Notes: generated by a model from the sequence alone, not told the origin. Shown: positions 35,514 to 46,140, counted from the stretch's first letter. The stretch: DNA of 64,000 nucleotides from Parasulfuritortus sp036391875 (GCA_036391875.1 DASVZA010000016.1:186001-250000); one strand, 5' to 3'. Made by a program: numbers and translations.

Positions 35514-36275
35514 TTATGCCCTTGCCTCGGCCGGGAAATCCATGCAGGCGATCAGCGCCAGCACCCGGCGCACCCGGCCCATGATCTGCTGCATCGTCGC
35601 ATCGATGCCCTCGGCGGAAATCGCCGATTCGCTGTCGCCCCGTCCGGCCGCCCAGTTCACCGACGCGGCGATGGCCGCGTAGCAGAGGCCGATCTCCCGC
35701 GCCAGATAGGCTTCGGGCATACCGGTCATGCCCACCATGTCGGCGCCGTCGCGTGCCATGCGGTCGATCTCCGCCTTCGTTTCCAGGCGCGGCCCCTGGA
35801 CGCAACCGTAGGTGCCGCCGGCGAATACGTCCTCGCCCGCAGCTTGGATCGCCTGGATGCAGCACTGCCGCGTCGCTTCGCAATACGGCCAAGTGAAGTC
35901 AAGGTGCGTGACCTGCTGGTTGCCGTAGTCGGCGAAGGTCGTTTCCCGACCATGGGTGTAATCGATGATCTGCTCCGGCACGGCCAGCCGGCCGGGCAGC
36001 AGGTCGGGATGGATAGCCCCCACCGTCGCCACCGAGACGACATGGCTAACCTTCTGGGCATGCAGGGCCCAGATGTTGGCGCGGTAGTTCACCAGGTGGG
36101 GCGGAATGGTATGGCCGTAGCCATGCCGGGCCAGGAAAACGATCGGATGACCGTCCAGTTCGCCGAAGGTCAACGCACCTGAGGGCGGACCATAAGGCGT
36201 CCTTATCACCTCCCGGCGCTGGATGGACAGCCCGGGCAATTGAGTCAAACCACTGCCGCCGATGATAGCGAGCAT
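35514..36275 (-). CDS. S-methyl-5'-thioadenosine/thioinosine phosphorylase family
   Basis: 253 aa purine nucleoside phosphorylase of the MTAP family. IIGGSGLTQL (phosphate loop), FLARHGYGHTIPPHLVNYRAN, GGTYGCVQGPRLETKAEI and DMVGMTGMPEAYLARE are characteristic. The MTGMPEA form resembles the S-methyl-5'-thioinosine phosphorylases of pseudomonads more than adenosine-specific MTAP. It salvages the by-product of polyamine synthesis. ATG 36275 directly follows the hpt stop, making a purine salvage pair. Confidence 0.87.
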   Translation of the reverse strand: MLAIIGGSGLTQLPGLSIQRREVIRTPYGPPSGALTFGELDGHPIVFLARHGYGHTIPPHLVNYRANIWALHAQKVSHVVSVATVGAIHPDLLPGRLAVPEQIIDYTHGRETTFADYGNQQVTHLDFTWPYCEATRQCCIQAIQAAGEDVFAGGTYGCVQGPRLETKAEIDRMARDGADMVGMTGMPEAYLAREIGLCYAAIAASVNWAAGRGDSESAISAEGIDATMQQIMGRVRRVLALIACMDFPAEARA

Positions 36276-36830
36276 TCAATCCTCCTTCATGGCGTAGATG
36301 CCGGGCAGGTTGCGCCACAGGCCGTAGGCATCCATGCCCATGCCGAACACGTAGCGGTTCGGCAAAGTCAGGCCGACATAGTCGGCCTGCACGGGTTTTT
36401 CCACAGCCAAATGTTTCTCGGCCAGAACGGCGATCTCGACCCGGGCAGCACCCAGTTCCAGCATTCGCGCCTTGGCGGCTGCCAGGGTATGGCCCTCGTC
36501 CAGGATGTCGTCCAAAAGAAGGACCACCCGGCCGTCGATCTCCTTGCGCGGCATGGCATACCAATGGATGCCGCCACCCTTGGTATCGTCGCGATAGCGG
36601 GTGGCGTGCAGATAATCGAATTCCAACGGGAACGCCAGGCGCGGCAACAGCTGCCCGGCGAAGACCACTGCACCGCCCATCACGCACAAGGCCACCGGGA
36701 AGCTGTCAGCCAGGCGGTCGCTGATCCGTTCGCCCAGGCGATCCAGGGCCGACTCGATTTCACTCTGCCCGTAGAGCAGTTCGCTTTGATTGAAAATCGC
36801 CCAAGCCCGATCCGTATCCATTTTGCTCAT
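36276..36830 (-). CDS. hpt: Hypoxanthine-guanine phosphoribosyltransferase
   Basis: 184 aa. The PRPP loop VVLLLDDILDEGHT (about 108-121) and the N-terminal CVMGGAVVFAGQLL segment fit type I PRTases. The specific form (EFDYLHATRYRDDTKGGGIHW) is that of betaproteobacterial HPRT. It converts hypoxanthine or guanine plus PRPP to IMP or GMP, and can use hypoxanthine released by the next gene. ATGA overlap with the rlmB stop. Confidence 0.88.
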   Translation of the reverse strand: MSKMDTDRAWAIFNQSELLYGQSEIESALDRLGERISDRLADSFPVALCVMGGAVVFAGQLLPRLAFPLEFDYLHATRYRDDTKGGGIHWYAMPRKEIDGRVVLLLDDILDEGHTLAAAKARMLELGAARVEIAVLAEKHLAVEKPVQADYVGLTLPNRYVFGMGMDAYGLWRNLPGIYAMKED

Positions 36831-37570
36831 CTTTCCAATAGGCTGCGCTGACGGCGCGCTTCATAAAGACAAACCCCGGCGGAAACCGATACGTTGAGGC
36901 TTTCCACCTGGCCGAACATGGGGATCCGGACCAGGACATCGCAGTGCTCCCGGGTCAGGCGCCGCATGCCCTCGCCCTCGGCACCGAGCACCAGCGCCGC
37001 CGCACCGCTGAAATCCGCCTCGCTGACGGCCAAGGCACCATCCTGATCGGTGCCGACGATGAGGATGCCGCGCTCCTTCAGTTCCCGCAACGAGCGCGCC
37101 AGGTTGGTCACCGGAATGTACGGCACGCTGTCGGCGGCACCGCTCGACGCCTTGATCGCCACCGCGCCCAGACCGGCCGCCCGGTCCTTGGGGGCGATGA
37201 CGGCATGGGCGCCGAAGGCATCGGCACTGCGCAGGCAGGCCCCCAGATTGTGGGGATCGGTCACGCCGTCCAGCACCAGCAGGAGCGGCGGCTCGGTCAG
37301 ATCCTCGAGCAGTTCGTCCAGATTCTTGGCCAACTGGATCGGCTCGACGAAGGCGACCACCCCCTGCGATTTGCCCTTGGCCATCTCCTCGAGGCGGGAG
37401 GCCTCGCTGCCGACCAGCTTGACGCCCTTCTCCCCGGCGTAGCGCCGGATATCCTGGGCCCTCTTGTCGCGCCGAGCCTCGTCCAGGTAGATGACCTGGA
37501 TGCTCTGCGGGTGATGTCGCAGACGCGAAATGACGGCATGAAAACCGTAGATCAATGTGCGTTGGCTCAT
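36827..37570 (-). CDS. rlmB: 23S rRNA (guanosine-2'-O-)-methyltransferase RlmB
   Basis: 247 aa SpoU-family (SPOUT knot) enzyme that methylates G2251 of 23S rRNA. The N-terminal substrate-binding domain begins IYGFHAVISRL. The three SPOUT motifs are LVLDGVTDPHNLGACLRSAD, LVLGAEGEGMRRLT and IPMFGQVESLNVSVSAGV. ATG 37570 gives the family start MSQRTLIYGFHAV. Its first codons are duplicated 134 bp upstream, at the rnr stop. Confidence 0.95.
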   Translation of the reverse strand: MSQRTLIYGFHAVISRLRHHPQSIQVIYLDEARRDKRAQDIRRYAGEKGVKLVGSEASRLEEMAKGKSQGVVAFVEPIQLAKNLDELLEDLTEPPLLLVLDGVTDPHNLGACLRSADAFGAHAVIAPKDRAAGLGAVAIKASSGAADSVPYIPVTNLARSLRELKERGILIVGTDQDGALAVSEADFSGAAALVLGAEGEGMRRLTREHCDVLVRIPMFGQVESLNVSVSAGVCLYEARRQRSLLER

Positions 37571-37707
37571 GACCTGCCTCCCGAAGCGGATGCCCCAGGC
37601 ATCGCCAAGGAGGTTTCGGTGCAGGCTAACCTGGCGCACGCCAGGTTAAGCGAGCCATGCGAGCGGCCGGAGCCAAAACCGTAGATCAATGTGCGTTGGC
37701 TCATGAC
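37541..37707. repeat. 33-bp direct repeat flanking an insertion at the rnr-rlmB junction
   Basis: A 33-bp sequence at 37541-37573, which includes the rlmB start codon and first nine codons, recurs identically at 37675-37707 over the rnr stop. The 101 bp between contain a near-perfect palindrome (37627-37648, 10-bp arms TAACCTGGCG). Each copy forms an ATGA junction. This looks like a duplication accompanying insertion of a small repeat element. Confidence 0.85.
37567..37704 (-). CDS. 45-codon mini-ORF created by the duplicated rlmB start
   Basis: Begins MSQRTLIYGF exactly like RlmB, then continues into the inserted DNA and stops at a TGA overlapping the real rlmB ATG. Its own ATG overlaps the rnr TGA. 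It is probably non-functional as a protein, but could preserve translational coupling from rnr to rlmB across the insertion. Confidence 0.45.
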   Translation of the reverse strand: MSQRTLIYGFGSGRSHGSLNLACARLACTETSLAMPGASASGGRS

Positions 37708-40019
37708 TGAGTCCGTTTCTTGGCTGCAGCCGGTTTCTTCTTGCCGACGGCAGGTTTGGCCGCGGGTTTCTTGGCATCCGTCCCCTTGACCGTCTTGGCC
37801 GATTCCGACTGCGGCTTTCTGGCAGGCATCGTTTCATCCACCAGCACGAAATCGATCTTCGAACTTTCCAACTCGACCTGGGCCACCTTGATCCGCACCT
37901 TGTCGCCCAAGCGGAAACGCTTGCCGGTGCGTTCGCCCAGCATCTGATGACGCGCCGGGTCGAAATGGAAATAGTCCTGGCCCAGTTCGGAAACGTGGAC
38001 CAAGCCCTCGACGAATACATCGTTCAGGGCCACGAAGACACCAAAGCTGGCGACACCCGAGATCACGCCGTCGAACTCCTCGCCCAGCTTGTCGCGCATG
38101 TAATAGCACTTGAGCCAGGACACCACGTCGCGGGTGGCCTCGTCGGCCCGCCGCTCGGTCATCGAACAATGGGCGCCGATGGTCTCCCAGTTGCCCGGGG
38201 CATAGGTCTCGCCCTCCAGACAGGCCCGGATCGACCGGTGCACCAGCAGGTCGGGATAGCGGCGGATGGGCGAGGTGAAGTGGGTGTAGGACTCGTAGGC
38301 GAGGCCGAAATGCCCCATGTTCTCCGGGCTGTACACGGCCTGCTGCAGCGAACGGAGCATCACGGTCTGCAGCAGTTGCTCGTCCGGCCGGCCCTTGATC
38401 TTGGCCAGCAGCTCGGCGTAATCCTTGGCCGTGGGTTCGTCGCCGCCGGTCAGGACGAAACCGAACTCGGCCATGAACTCGTGCAGTGCCTTGAGCTTGA
38501 CCAGGGTCGGGCCCTCGTGGATGCGATAGAGCGTGGCATGCTTGCGCTTCTTGAGGAACTCGGAAGCGCAGACGTTGGCCGCCAGCATGCATTCCTCGAT
38601 GATGCGATGGGCATCGTTGCGGGCATAAGGGACGATCTTCTCGATCTTGCTGGTGGTCTCGTCGAAGATCATCTTGGTTTCCAGCGTCTCGAAGTCGATC
38701 GCGCCGCGCTTGCCGCGCGCCTTGAGCAGGACGTGGAACAGCTTGTACAGGTTCTCGATGTGCGGCAGCAGATCGGCCTTGTCCCTGGGCGCCTGTTCCG
38801 GCGCGTTCAACCAGTCCCAGACCTGGTTGTAGGTCAGCCTGGCCTTGGAATGCATCACCCCCGGGAAGAAACGATATTTCTTGATCGAGCCGGTGCTGGC
38901 GATCTCCATCTCGCAGACCATGCAGGCGCGGTCGACGTTCGGATTGAGCGAACACAGTCCATTGGACAGTTCCTCCGGCAGCATGGGGATGACCCGGCGC
39001 GGGAAGTAGACCGAATTGCCACGCTCAAAGGCCTCTTTGTCCAAGGCCGAGCCCGGCTGGACGTAATGCGACACGTCGGCGATCGCCACCCACAGCTTGA
39101 AGCCGCGGCCCATCGGCTCGCAGTACACGGCATCGTCGAAATCGCGTGAATCCTCGCCGTCGATGGTCACCAGCGGCAGGTCGCGCACGTCCTCGCGCCC
39201 CTCCAGGTCGCGCTTGGTCACGCCCTTTGGCAGCTTCTTGGCCTGGGCCTGCACTTCTTTCGGGAACTCGAACGGCAGATCGTGCTTGCGCAGTGCGATC
39301 TCGATCTCCATCCCCGGGTCGGCGTAATTGCCCAGCACGTCGACGATCTGGCCCATGGCCGGAGCATGCTTGGTAGGCTGTTCGACGATGTCCACCATCA
39401 CCACCTGGCCGAAACCGACCTTGAGCGATTCGGTGGGCGGAATGATGATGTCCTGGTTGATCCGCTTGTTCTCGGCCACCACCCACTGGTGGCCGTGCTC
39501 GCGGTAGAGGCGGCCGACCACGCGGCTGTTGGCCCGTTCCAGCACCTCGACGATCTTGCCTTCCTTGCGGCCGCGCCGGTCGAGGCCGTGCTCGCGGCAC
39601 ATCACCCGGTCGCCGTGCAGGACCTGGTGCATCTCCTTCTCGGACAGGAACATGTCGCCCGAGCCGTCGTCCGGGATGAAGAAACCGAAGCCATCCGCGT
39701 GACCTTCCACCCGGCCGGCCTTGAGTTCGATCTTGTCCGGCAGGCAGATGTCGCCGCGCCGGTTGATGACCAGTTGGCCGTCGCGCTGCATGGCGCCCAG
39801 GCGCCGCTGGAAGGCCACATCCTCGTCCGGCTCGATGCCGAGCTGGAAGGCCAGGTCGTCGGCCGGCACGGGCCCGCCAGCATCGGTCACCAGCTGCAGG
39901 ATGAATTCCCGGCTGGGCAGGGGATTTTCATATTTCTCGCGCTCCCGCTGCAGGTAGGGATCCTGCCAGCGCAGACTCTTCTGCCCGCGCCCTTTTTCAG
40001 TACTTTTTTTCTTCGACAT
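37701..40019 (-). CDS. rnr: Ribonuclease R
   Basis: 772 aa 3'-5' exoribonuclease of the RNB family. The order is: N-terminal helix-turn-helix and cold-shock domains (about 30-200; GHADGFGFFIPDDG), the RNB catalytic core (about 260-590; TIDGEDSRDFDDAVYCEP with its metal-binding aspartates, HYTSP-like FTSPIRRYPDLLVHR), S1 domain (about 640-725; FDGVISGVASFGVFV), and a Lys/Ala-rich tail (about 735-772). It degrades structured RNA, including rRNA and mRNA. First gene of rnr-rlmB-hpt-mtnP, divergent from tRNA-Leu. Confidence 0.97.
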   Translation of the reverse strand: MSKKKSTEKGRGQKSLRWQDPYLQREREKYENPLPSREFILQLVTDAGGPVPADDLAFQLGIEPDEDVAFQRRLGAMQRDGQLVINRRGDICLPDKIELKAGRVEGHADGFGFFIPDDGSGDMFLSEKEMHQVLHGDRVMCREHGLDRRGRKEGKIVEVLERANSRVVGRLYREHGHQWVVAENKRINQDIIIPPTESLKVGFGQVVMVDIVEQPTKHAPAMGQIVDVLGNYADPGMEIEIALRKHDLPFEFPKEVQAQAKKLPKGVTKRDLEGREDVRDLPLVTIDGEDSRDFDDAVYCEPMGRGFKLWVAIADVSHYVQPGSALDKEAFERGNSVYFPRRVIPMLPEELSNGLCSLNPNVDRACMVCEMEIASTGSIKKYRFFPGVMHSKARLTYNQVWDWLNAPEQAPRDKADLLPHIENLYKLFHVLLKARGKRGAIDFETLETKMIFDETTSKIEKIVPYARNDAHRIIEECMLAANVCASEFLKKRKHATLYRIHEGPTLVKLKALHEFMAEFGFVLTGGDEPTAKDYAELLAKIKGRPDEQLLQTVMLRSLQQAVYSPENMGHFGLAYESYTHFTSPIRRYPDLLVHRSIRACLEGETYAPGNWETIGAHCSMTERRADEATRDVVSWLKCYYMRDKLGEEFDGVISGVASFGVFVALNDVFVEGLVHVSELGQDYFHFDPARHQMLGERTGKRFRLGDKVRIKVAQVELESSKIDFVLVDETMPARKPQSESAKTVKGTDAKKPAAKPAVGKKKPAAAKKRTQS

Positions 40020-40049
40020 TAAAAACCCGTAATTAAAAATTGAAACGCC

Positions 40050-40079
40050 GTTGACACATCCCGCAAAGCGTCGCTAGAA
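40050..40079 (+). promoter_or_regulatory. Strong sigma-70 promoter of tRNA-Leu
   Basis: TTGACA (40050-40055), an 18-bp spacer, then TAGAAT (40074-40079), followed by a GC-rich discriminator (GCGCCCC), as in stringently controlled stable-RNA promoters. It ends 13 nt before the tRNA. Confidence 0.85.
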
Positions 40080-40092
40080 TGCGCCCCTCTTT

Positions 40093-40179
40093 GCCCAGAT
40101 GGCGGAATTGGTAGACGCACTAGGTTCAGGTCCTAGCGCCGGCAACGGTGTGGAGGTTCGAGTCCTCTTCTGGGCACCA
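40093..40179 (+). tRNA. tRNA-Leu (anticodon CAG)
   Basis: 87 nt with encoded CCA. The acceptor arms GCCCAGA and TCTGGGC pair fully. The anticodon stem CTAGG/CCTAG encloses loop TTCAGGT, giving CAG for CUG codons. A long variable arm (class II) and T-loop TTCGAGT are present. It is a single gene, directly followed by a terminator. Confidence 0.97.
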
Positions 40180-40188
40180 AAGCAAGAC

Positions 40189-40214
40189 AAAAAGCCGGCT
40201 TTCGCCGGCTTTTT
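40189..40214. terminator. Bidirectional terminator between tRNA-Leu and purA
   Basis: Stem AAAAAGCCGGC / GCCGGCTTTTT with a 4-nt loop and T5 on both strands. It ends the tRNA-Leu transcript and, on the minus strand, the hfq-to-purA operon. Confidence 0.9.
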
Positions 40215-40225
40215 CATTTCCAGGC

Positions 40226-41518
40226 TCATTCGAACGGGTGCCGACGCACGATGGTCTCGGCCCGGTCCGGACCGGTCGAGACGATGTCGATCGGCACGCC
40301 GCACAGTTCCTGCATGCGATCCAGATAGACCTGGGCATTCTTCGGCAGGTCCTCGAAACGGGACACGCCCACGGTGCTCTCCTTCCAGCCCGCCCACTCC
40401 TCGTAGACCGGCTCGCAGCCGCTCAGGGCCTCGGAGCCGACCGGCAGGATGTCGCACACCTCGCCGTCCAGCTTGTAGCCGGTGGCGATACGCACGGTCT
40501 CCATGCCGTCCAGCACGTCCAGCTTGGTGACGCACAGACCGGAGATGCCGTTGATCTGGATCGAGCGCTTGAGCGCGGCGGCGTCGAACCAGCCGCAGCG
40601 GCGGGCGCGGCCGGTGGTGGCGCCGAACTCGTGGCCCTTCTCGGCCAGCCACTTGCCGTTGTCGTCGAACAGCTCGGTCGGGAACGGACCGGAGCCGACC
40701 CGCGTCGTATAGGCCTTGGTGATGCCCAGGATGTAATGCATGCTGGACGGGCCCATGCCGGTGCCGGTGGATGCGCCGCCGGCGGTGCAGTTGGACGAGG
40801 TGACGAACGGATAGGTGCCGTGGTCGATGTCGAGCAGGGTGCCCTGGGCGCCTTCGAACAGCAGGTTCTCGCCGCGCTTGTTGGCCTCGTACAGCTTGCG
40901 CGGCACGTCGCCGATCATGGGCTTGATCCGCTCGGCCAGCTCCATGGCCTGATCCAGGGTCTTGTGGAAGTCCACCGTCTCCCACTTGAAGTAGTTCTTC
41001 AGGACGTAGTTGTGGTAGTCCAGCACCTCGCCCAGCTTGGCGGCGAAGCGTTCGCGGTGCAGCAGGTCCTGCATGCGGATGGCGCGGCGGGCGACCTTAT
41101 CCTCGTAGGCCGGGCCGATGCCGCGACCGGTGGTGCCGATCTTGCCGGCGCCCTTGGCGGCCTCGCGGGCTAGATCGAGCGCGACGTGATGAGGCAGGAT
41201 CAGCGGACAGGCCTCGGAGATGGTCATCCGGCCGGCGACGTCGATGCCCTCCTTCTCCAGCATCTGGACTTCCTCGATCAACGCCTCGGGCGAGCAGACC
41301 ACGCCGTTGCCGATGTAGCAGTGCACGTTGTCGCGCAGGATGCCCGAGGGAATCAGGTGCAGCACGGTCTTCTTGCCACCCACCACCAGGGTATGGCCGG
41401 CATTGTGGCCGCCCTGGAAACGCACCACCCCTTGGGCGCGATCGGTCAGCCAATCGACGATCTTGCCCTTGCCTTCATCACCCCACTGGGTGCCGATCAC
41501 CACAACGTTCTTGGTCAT
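40226..41518 (-). CDS. purA: Adenylosuccinate synthetase
   Basis: 430 aa. Converts IMP and aspartate to adenylosuccinate using GTP, the first committed step to AMP. The P-loop-like GTQWGDEGKGKIVDWLTD opens the protein, and QGGHNAGHT, GTTGRGIGPAYEDK and FEGAQGTLLDIDHGTYPFVT are conserved active-site motifs. Last gene of the hfq-hflXKC-DUF2065-hisZ operon, 24 nt after hisZ and followed by a terminator. Confidence 0.97.
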   Translation of the reverse strand: MTKNVVVIGTQWGDEGKGKIVDWLTDRAQGVVRFQGGHNAGHTLVVGGKKTVLHLIPSGILRDNVHCYIGNGVVCSPEALIEEVQMLEKEGIDVAGRMTISEACPLILPHHVALDLAREAAKGAGKIGTTGRGIGPAYEDKVARRAIRMQDLLHRERFAAKLGEVLDYHNYVLKNYFKWETVDFHKTLDQAMELAERIKPMIGDVPRKLYEANKRGENLLFEGAQGTLLDIDHGTYPFVTSSNCTAGGASTGTGMGPSSMHYILGITKAYTTRVGSGPFPTELFDDNGKWLAEKGHEFGATTGRARRCGWFDAAALKRSIQINGISGLCVTKLDVLDGMETVRIATGYKLDGEVCDILPVGSEALSGCEPVYEEWAGWKESTVGVSRFEDLPKNAQVYLDRMQELCGVPIDIVSTGPDRAETIVRRHPFE

Positions 41519-41542
41519 TTTCGTATCCGTGAAATCAATTAA

Positions 41543-42694
41543 TTACAAAGGAAGCACTTGCCAGTTTCCCGCCACCCGCGCCAGTTTCCGGTCACAACCG
41601 GTTTCAGCGGGGAGGGACGGCCGGCCAGAGAATTCGACGACTACACGCTCGCCGGCTTGGCGCAGCTCGGCGATTTTCGTTTTCAGTTCGGCATCGCCAT
41701 CCTGGGGCGCAAGGATGCCGGATCGCAGCGCCGGTTCCGGCATGCTGGCCAGGATGCGGCGCAAATCCAGACTGAAGCCGGTGGCCGGTCGCGCCCGCCC
41801 GAATACCGCACCTGCACCGTCATAACGGCCACCCAACGCCACCGACGAAGCCTGGCCGCCGACATAGGCGGCAAAGACCACGCCGGTGTGGTAGCCGTAA
41901 CCGCGCAGATCGGCCAGGTCCACGCTCAGATTGGCCTCGCCATTGGCCGCCAGCAGCACCGCCAGGTCGTCCAGGGCCTGCACGATGCCGGGCAGAACGG
42001 GCAACTTGCTGCGTGCTGTCTCGATGACTTCGGGGCCGCCATACAACTCGGGCAGGAGCAGAAAGGCCGCACGTAATGGCTCGGCCAGGCCGGCGGTCAG
42101 CTCCATCAGGGTCGGCATGTCCTTGGCCCGCAAGGCCTGGAACAATGGTTGACCGACCGCGCCGTCCAGTCCCGCCGCCGCGGCCAGGGCCCGGAACAGG
42201 CCGACGTGGCCGAGGCTGACCCGGATGTCGACCAGTCCGGTCGCCGCAAGGGAGGCCAACAGCAGCTCCAGCACCTCGAGATCGGCTTCGATGCCGGCAT
42301 GGCCGAACAGCTCGGCACCGATCTGGTAGGGCTCGCGCGACGACAGCAGGCCGGCCGGCTTGGTATGCAGCACCGGCCCGGCATAGCAAACCCGGGTCAC
42401 GCCCGGGCGGTTGAGCAGATGGGCGTCGATCCGTGCGGCCTGAGGTGTCATGTCGGCCCGTACGCCCATCATCCGGCCGGACAGTCCGTCCACCATCTTG
42501 AAGGTTTTCAGATCGAGATCCCCGGCCACGCCGGTCAACAGGGAATCCAGATACTCGATCAGCGGCGGACAGACCAGTTCGTAACCGTAGCCGTCGTACT
42601 TGTCCAGCAATTGCCGGCGCAACGACTCGGCCTGCCGGGCATAGGGCGGCAGGATGTCCTCGACATATTCGGGAAGCAGCCAGGGATGGTTCAT
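41543..42694 (-). CDS. hisZ: ATP phosphoribosyltransferase regulatory subunit
   Basis: 383 aa paralogue of histidyl-tRNA synthetase lacking the anticodon domain. It activates and confers histidine feedback on the short form of HisG. LPEYVEDILPPYARQAESLR, MVDGLSGRMMGVRADMTPQAAR and GGRYDGAGAVFGRARPATGF are typical. Its position between hflC/DUF2065 and purA is the usual betaproteobacterial arrangement. Overlaps DUF2065 by 4 nt. Confidence 0.92.
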   Translation of the reverse strand: MNHPWLLPEYVEDILPPYARQAESLRRQLLDKYDGYGYELVCPPLIEYLDSLLTGVAGDLDLKTFKMVDGLSGRMMGVRADMTPQAARIDAHLLNRPGVTRVCYAGPVLHTKPAGLLSSREPYQIGAELFGHAGIEADLEVLELLLASLAATGLVDIRVSLGHVGLFRALAAAAGLDGAVGQPLFQALRAKDMPTLMELTAGLAEPLRAAFLLLPELYGGPEVIETARSKLPVLPGIVQALDDLAVLLAANGEANLSVDLADLRGYGYHTGVVFAAYVGGQASSVALGGRYDGAGAVFGRARPATGFSLDLRRILASMPEPALRSGILAPQDGDAELKTKIAELRQAGERVVVEFSGRPSLPAETGCDRKLARVAGNWQVLPL

Positions 42695-42882
42695 TGGGTC
42701 AATACCAAAAGCAAGAGCCCCACCAGCATGGAGGCCAGACCCATGAAACGGATCTGGCCGTCCTTCATCTGGATCATGCGGCTGAAGGCTTCACGCCAAG
42801 CCGTCGGAGCCAGGAACGGCAACACGCCTTCCATAACCAACATAAGTGCCAGGGCCGGCACGAAGATTTCCTTCAGATTCAC
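42691..42882 (-). CDS. DUF2065 small membrane protein
   Basis: 63 aa with two hydrophobic segments (residues 8-27 and 47-62) joined by a short charged loop (REAFSRMIQMKDGQIR). DUF2065 proteins are almost always encoded between hflC and hisZ or purA. Both ends are ATGA overlaps. Function unknown, probably linked to the HflKC membrane complex. Confidence 0.88.
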   Translation of the reverse strand: MNLKEIFVPALALMLVMEGVLPFLAPTAWREAFSRMIQMKDGQIRFMGLASMLVGLLLLVLTQ

Positions 42883-43754
42883 TTACCGCCGCCACGGGGG
42901 GATTTCATGTAACGGAAGAAGTCGGAATTCGGCTGCAGCACCATCACGTCGCGCTTATCGTTGAAGCTGGCCTTGTAGGCCTGCATGCTGCGGTAGAAGG
43001 CATAGAACTCCGGATTCTTGTCGTAGGCCGACGAGTAGATGGCGGCGGCCCTGGCATCGCCCTCGCCCTTGAGCTTCTGGGCGTCGCGGTAGGCGTCGGC
43101 GATGATCACTTCCCGCTGCTTGTCGGCATCGGCCTTGATCTGTTCCTCTTCGGCCGCGCCGGTGGAACGCAACTCGTTGGCCACCCGCTTGCGCTCGGCT
43201 TCCATGCGCCGGTAGACCGATTCGCTCACCTCGGTGGGCAGCTCGATCCGCTTGATCCGGACATCCATGACCTGGACGCCGAAGCGGCGGGCATCCTGGT
43301 CAGCCTTCTCGCGCAGCTGGTTCATGATCTGGTCGCGCTCGCCGGATACCACGTCGTGCACGGTCCGCTTGCCGAACTCGGCCCGCATGCCGTCGTTGAT
43401 GGTCTGGGCCAGGCGGATCATGGCCCGCTTCTCGTCGCCCGAGAAGCTGACGTAGAATTTCTTGACGTCGATGATCCGCCATTTGACGAAATAATCGACC
43501 AGGACGTTCTTCTTCTCGGAGGTGATGAAACGCTCCGGCTCGGCCGCATCCATGGTCAATATCCGGGTATCGAAATAGCGCACGTTCTGGATCAGCGGTA
43601 TCTTGAAATATAGCCCCGGCTGCTTGTCGATCCGGACCACTTCACCCAACTGGAACAGCAGGGCAGCGTGGCGCTGGTCCACCGTATAGATCGAGAGCGA
43701 CAGCAGAAGCAGCGCCAATACGGCCAGGACGATGACATTGCTCAATGCTTTCAT
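42879..43754 (-). CDS. hflC: Protease modulator HflC
   Basis: 291 aa SPFH/band-7 protein with one N-terminal membrane helix (about 6-24). It forms with HflK the periplasm-facing cage that regulates FtsH. QRHAALLFQLGEV, YFDTRILTMDAAEPERF and RVANELRSTGAAEEEQIKAD are typical. ATGA overlap with hflK. Confidence 0.95.
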   Translation of the reverse strand: MKALSNVIVLAVLALLLLSLSIYTVDQRHAALLFQLGEVVRIDKQPGLYFKIPLIQNVRYFDTRILTMDAAEPERFITSEKKNVLVDYFVKWRIIDVKKFYVSFSGDEKRAMIRLAQTINDGMRAEFGKRTVHDVVSGERDQIMNQLREKADQDARRFGVQVMDVRIKRIELPTEVSESVYRRMEAERKRVANELRSTGAAEEEQIKADADKQREVIIADAYRDAQKLKGEGDARAAAIYSSAYDKNPEFYAFYRSMQAYKASFNDKRDVMVLQPNSDFFRYMKSPRGGGK

Positions 43755-44936
43755 GGCCGCTCCTCCCGATCTCGGCTGCGGAAGGCATCCCGGCTGCGGC
43801 TGCCGGTGTCCGATGTGGTATTGGCCGGCGCAGGCTGCGGCGCCGATGCAGCCGGTGGGGTATTCGCGGTCGATGCCGTACCGGCCGCCTGCATCAGCTT
43901 ATCGAGCGGCAGGTAGAGCAGATTGCCGCCCTGCTTGTCGTCCACCATCACCTTGGTGGTATTGGTCAGCACCTGCTGCATGGCGTCCTGGTACATGCGT
44001 TCGCGGGTCACCTGCGGCGCCTTGTTGTACTGCACCAGTATCTGGCTGAAGCGATTGGCCTCACCCTCGGCGTCGGCCACCACCCGCTGCTGGTAGCCCA
44101 GCGCCTCTTCGTGCAGACGGGCCGCCACACCCTTGGCCCGGGGAATCACGTCGTTGGCGTAGGCCTGGCCTTCGTTCTTCAGGCGTTCCATGTCCTGGCC
44201 GGCCTTGACGGCGTCGTCGAACGCGGCCTGGACCTGCTCGGGTGGCTGGGCGTTCTGCATGTTCACCTTTTGGATATCGATGCCGGTCTTGTAGCGGTCA
44301 AGTATCTGCTGCATAAGCTTGGTCGCTTGGTCGGCCACCTCGGCCCGGCCCTCGTAGAGCACGAAGTCCATCTTGCTCTTGCCCACGACCTCACGGATTG
44401 CGCTTTCCGCCGCCTGCTTGACCGCCTCGTCCGGGTCGCGGTTCATGAACAGATATTGGACCGGATCCTTGATGGTGTATTGCACGGAAAACTGCATGTC
44501 GATGATGTTTTCGTCATCGGTCAGCATGAGCGATTCGGACAGCACCTTGGCGCGCACGTTGTTGCGATAGCCCACTTCCACGGTCCTGACGTTCTCGACG
44601 TTGACCACCTCGACCGATTCGAACGGATAGGGCAGATGCCAGTTCGGCCCCGGCATGGTGGTTTCGATGTACCGACCGAAACGCATCACCACGCCCCGCT
44701 CGCCGGCATCGACGATATAGAAGCCGCTGGCCAGCCAAAGCAGGATCGCCAACACGACCAGCAGGCCGGCACCGCCCGGAATCCGGAACTTGGGCATGCC
44801 GCCGCCCTGGCCACCACCGTCCCCGCCGAAACGGCCCTTGCCGCCCAGCAGGCCGTTCAACCGCTGATTGAAGCGTTTCCAGATCTCATCCAGATCGGGG
44901 GGGCCGCCGCTGCCGCGATCGTTACCCCACTGCGGG

Positions 44937-44950
<14 letters not shown>
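43751..44950 (-). CDS. hflK: Protease modulator HflK
   Basis: 399 aa. The Gly-rich N-terminus (GSGGPPDLDEIWKRFNQRL) and membrane helix (about 76-96) are followed by the band-7 domain (RGVVMRFGRYIETTMPGPNWHLPYPFE) and a Pro/Ala/Thr tail. Partner of HflC in FtsH control. ATG 44950 is the family start (MAWNDPQWGN); it overlaps the hflX end by 14 nt. Confidence 0.95.
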
Positions 44951-46100
<1,150 letters not shown>

Positions 46101-46140
46101 GCCTCAGCGGGAAGCACCTGAAACGGACGGAAATAACGGA

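Noticed and set aside
37571..37639. N-terminal extension of RlmB
   Set aside because: The extra residues come from the inserted DNA upstream; the true start is the ATG at 37570 that begins the conserved protein.
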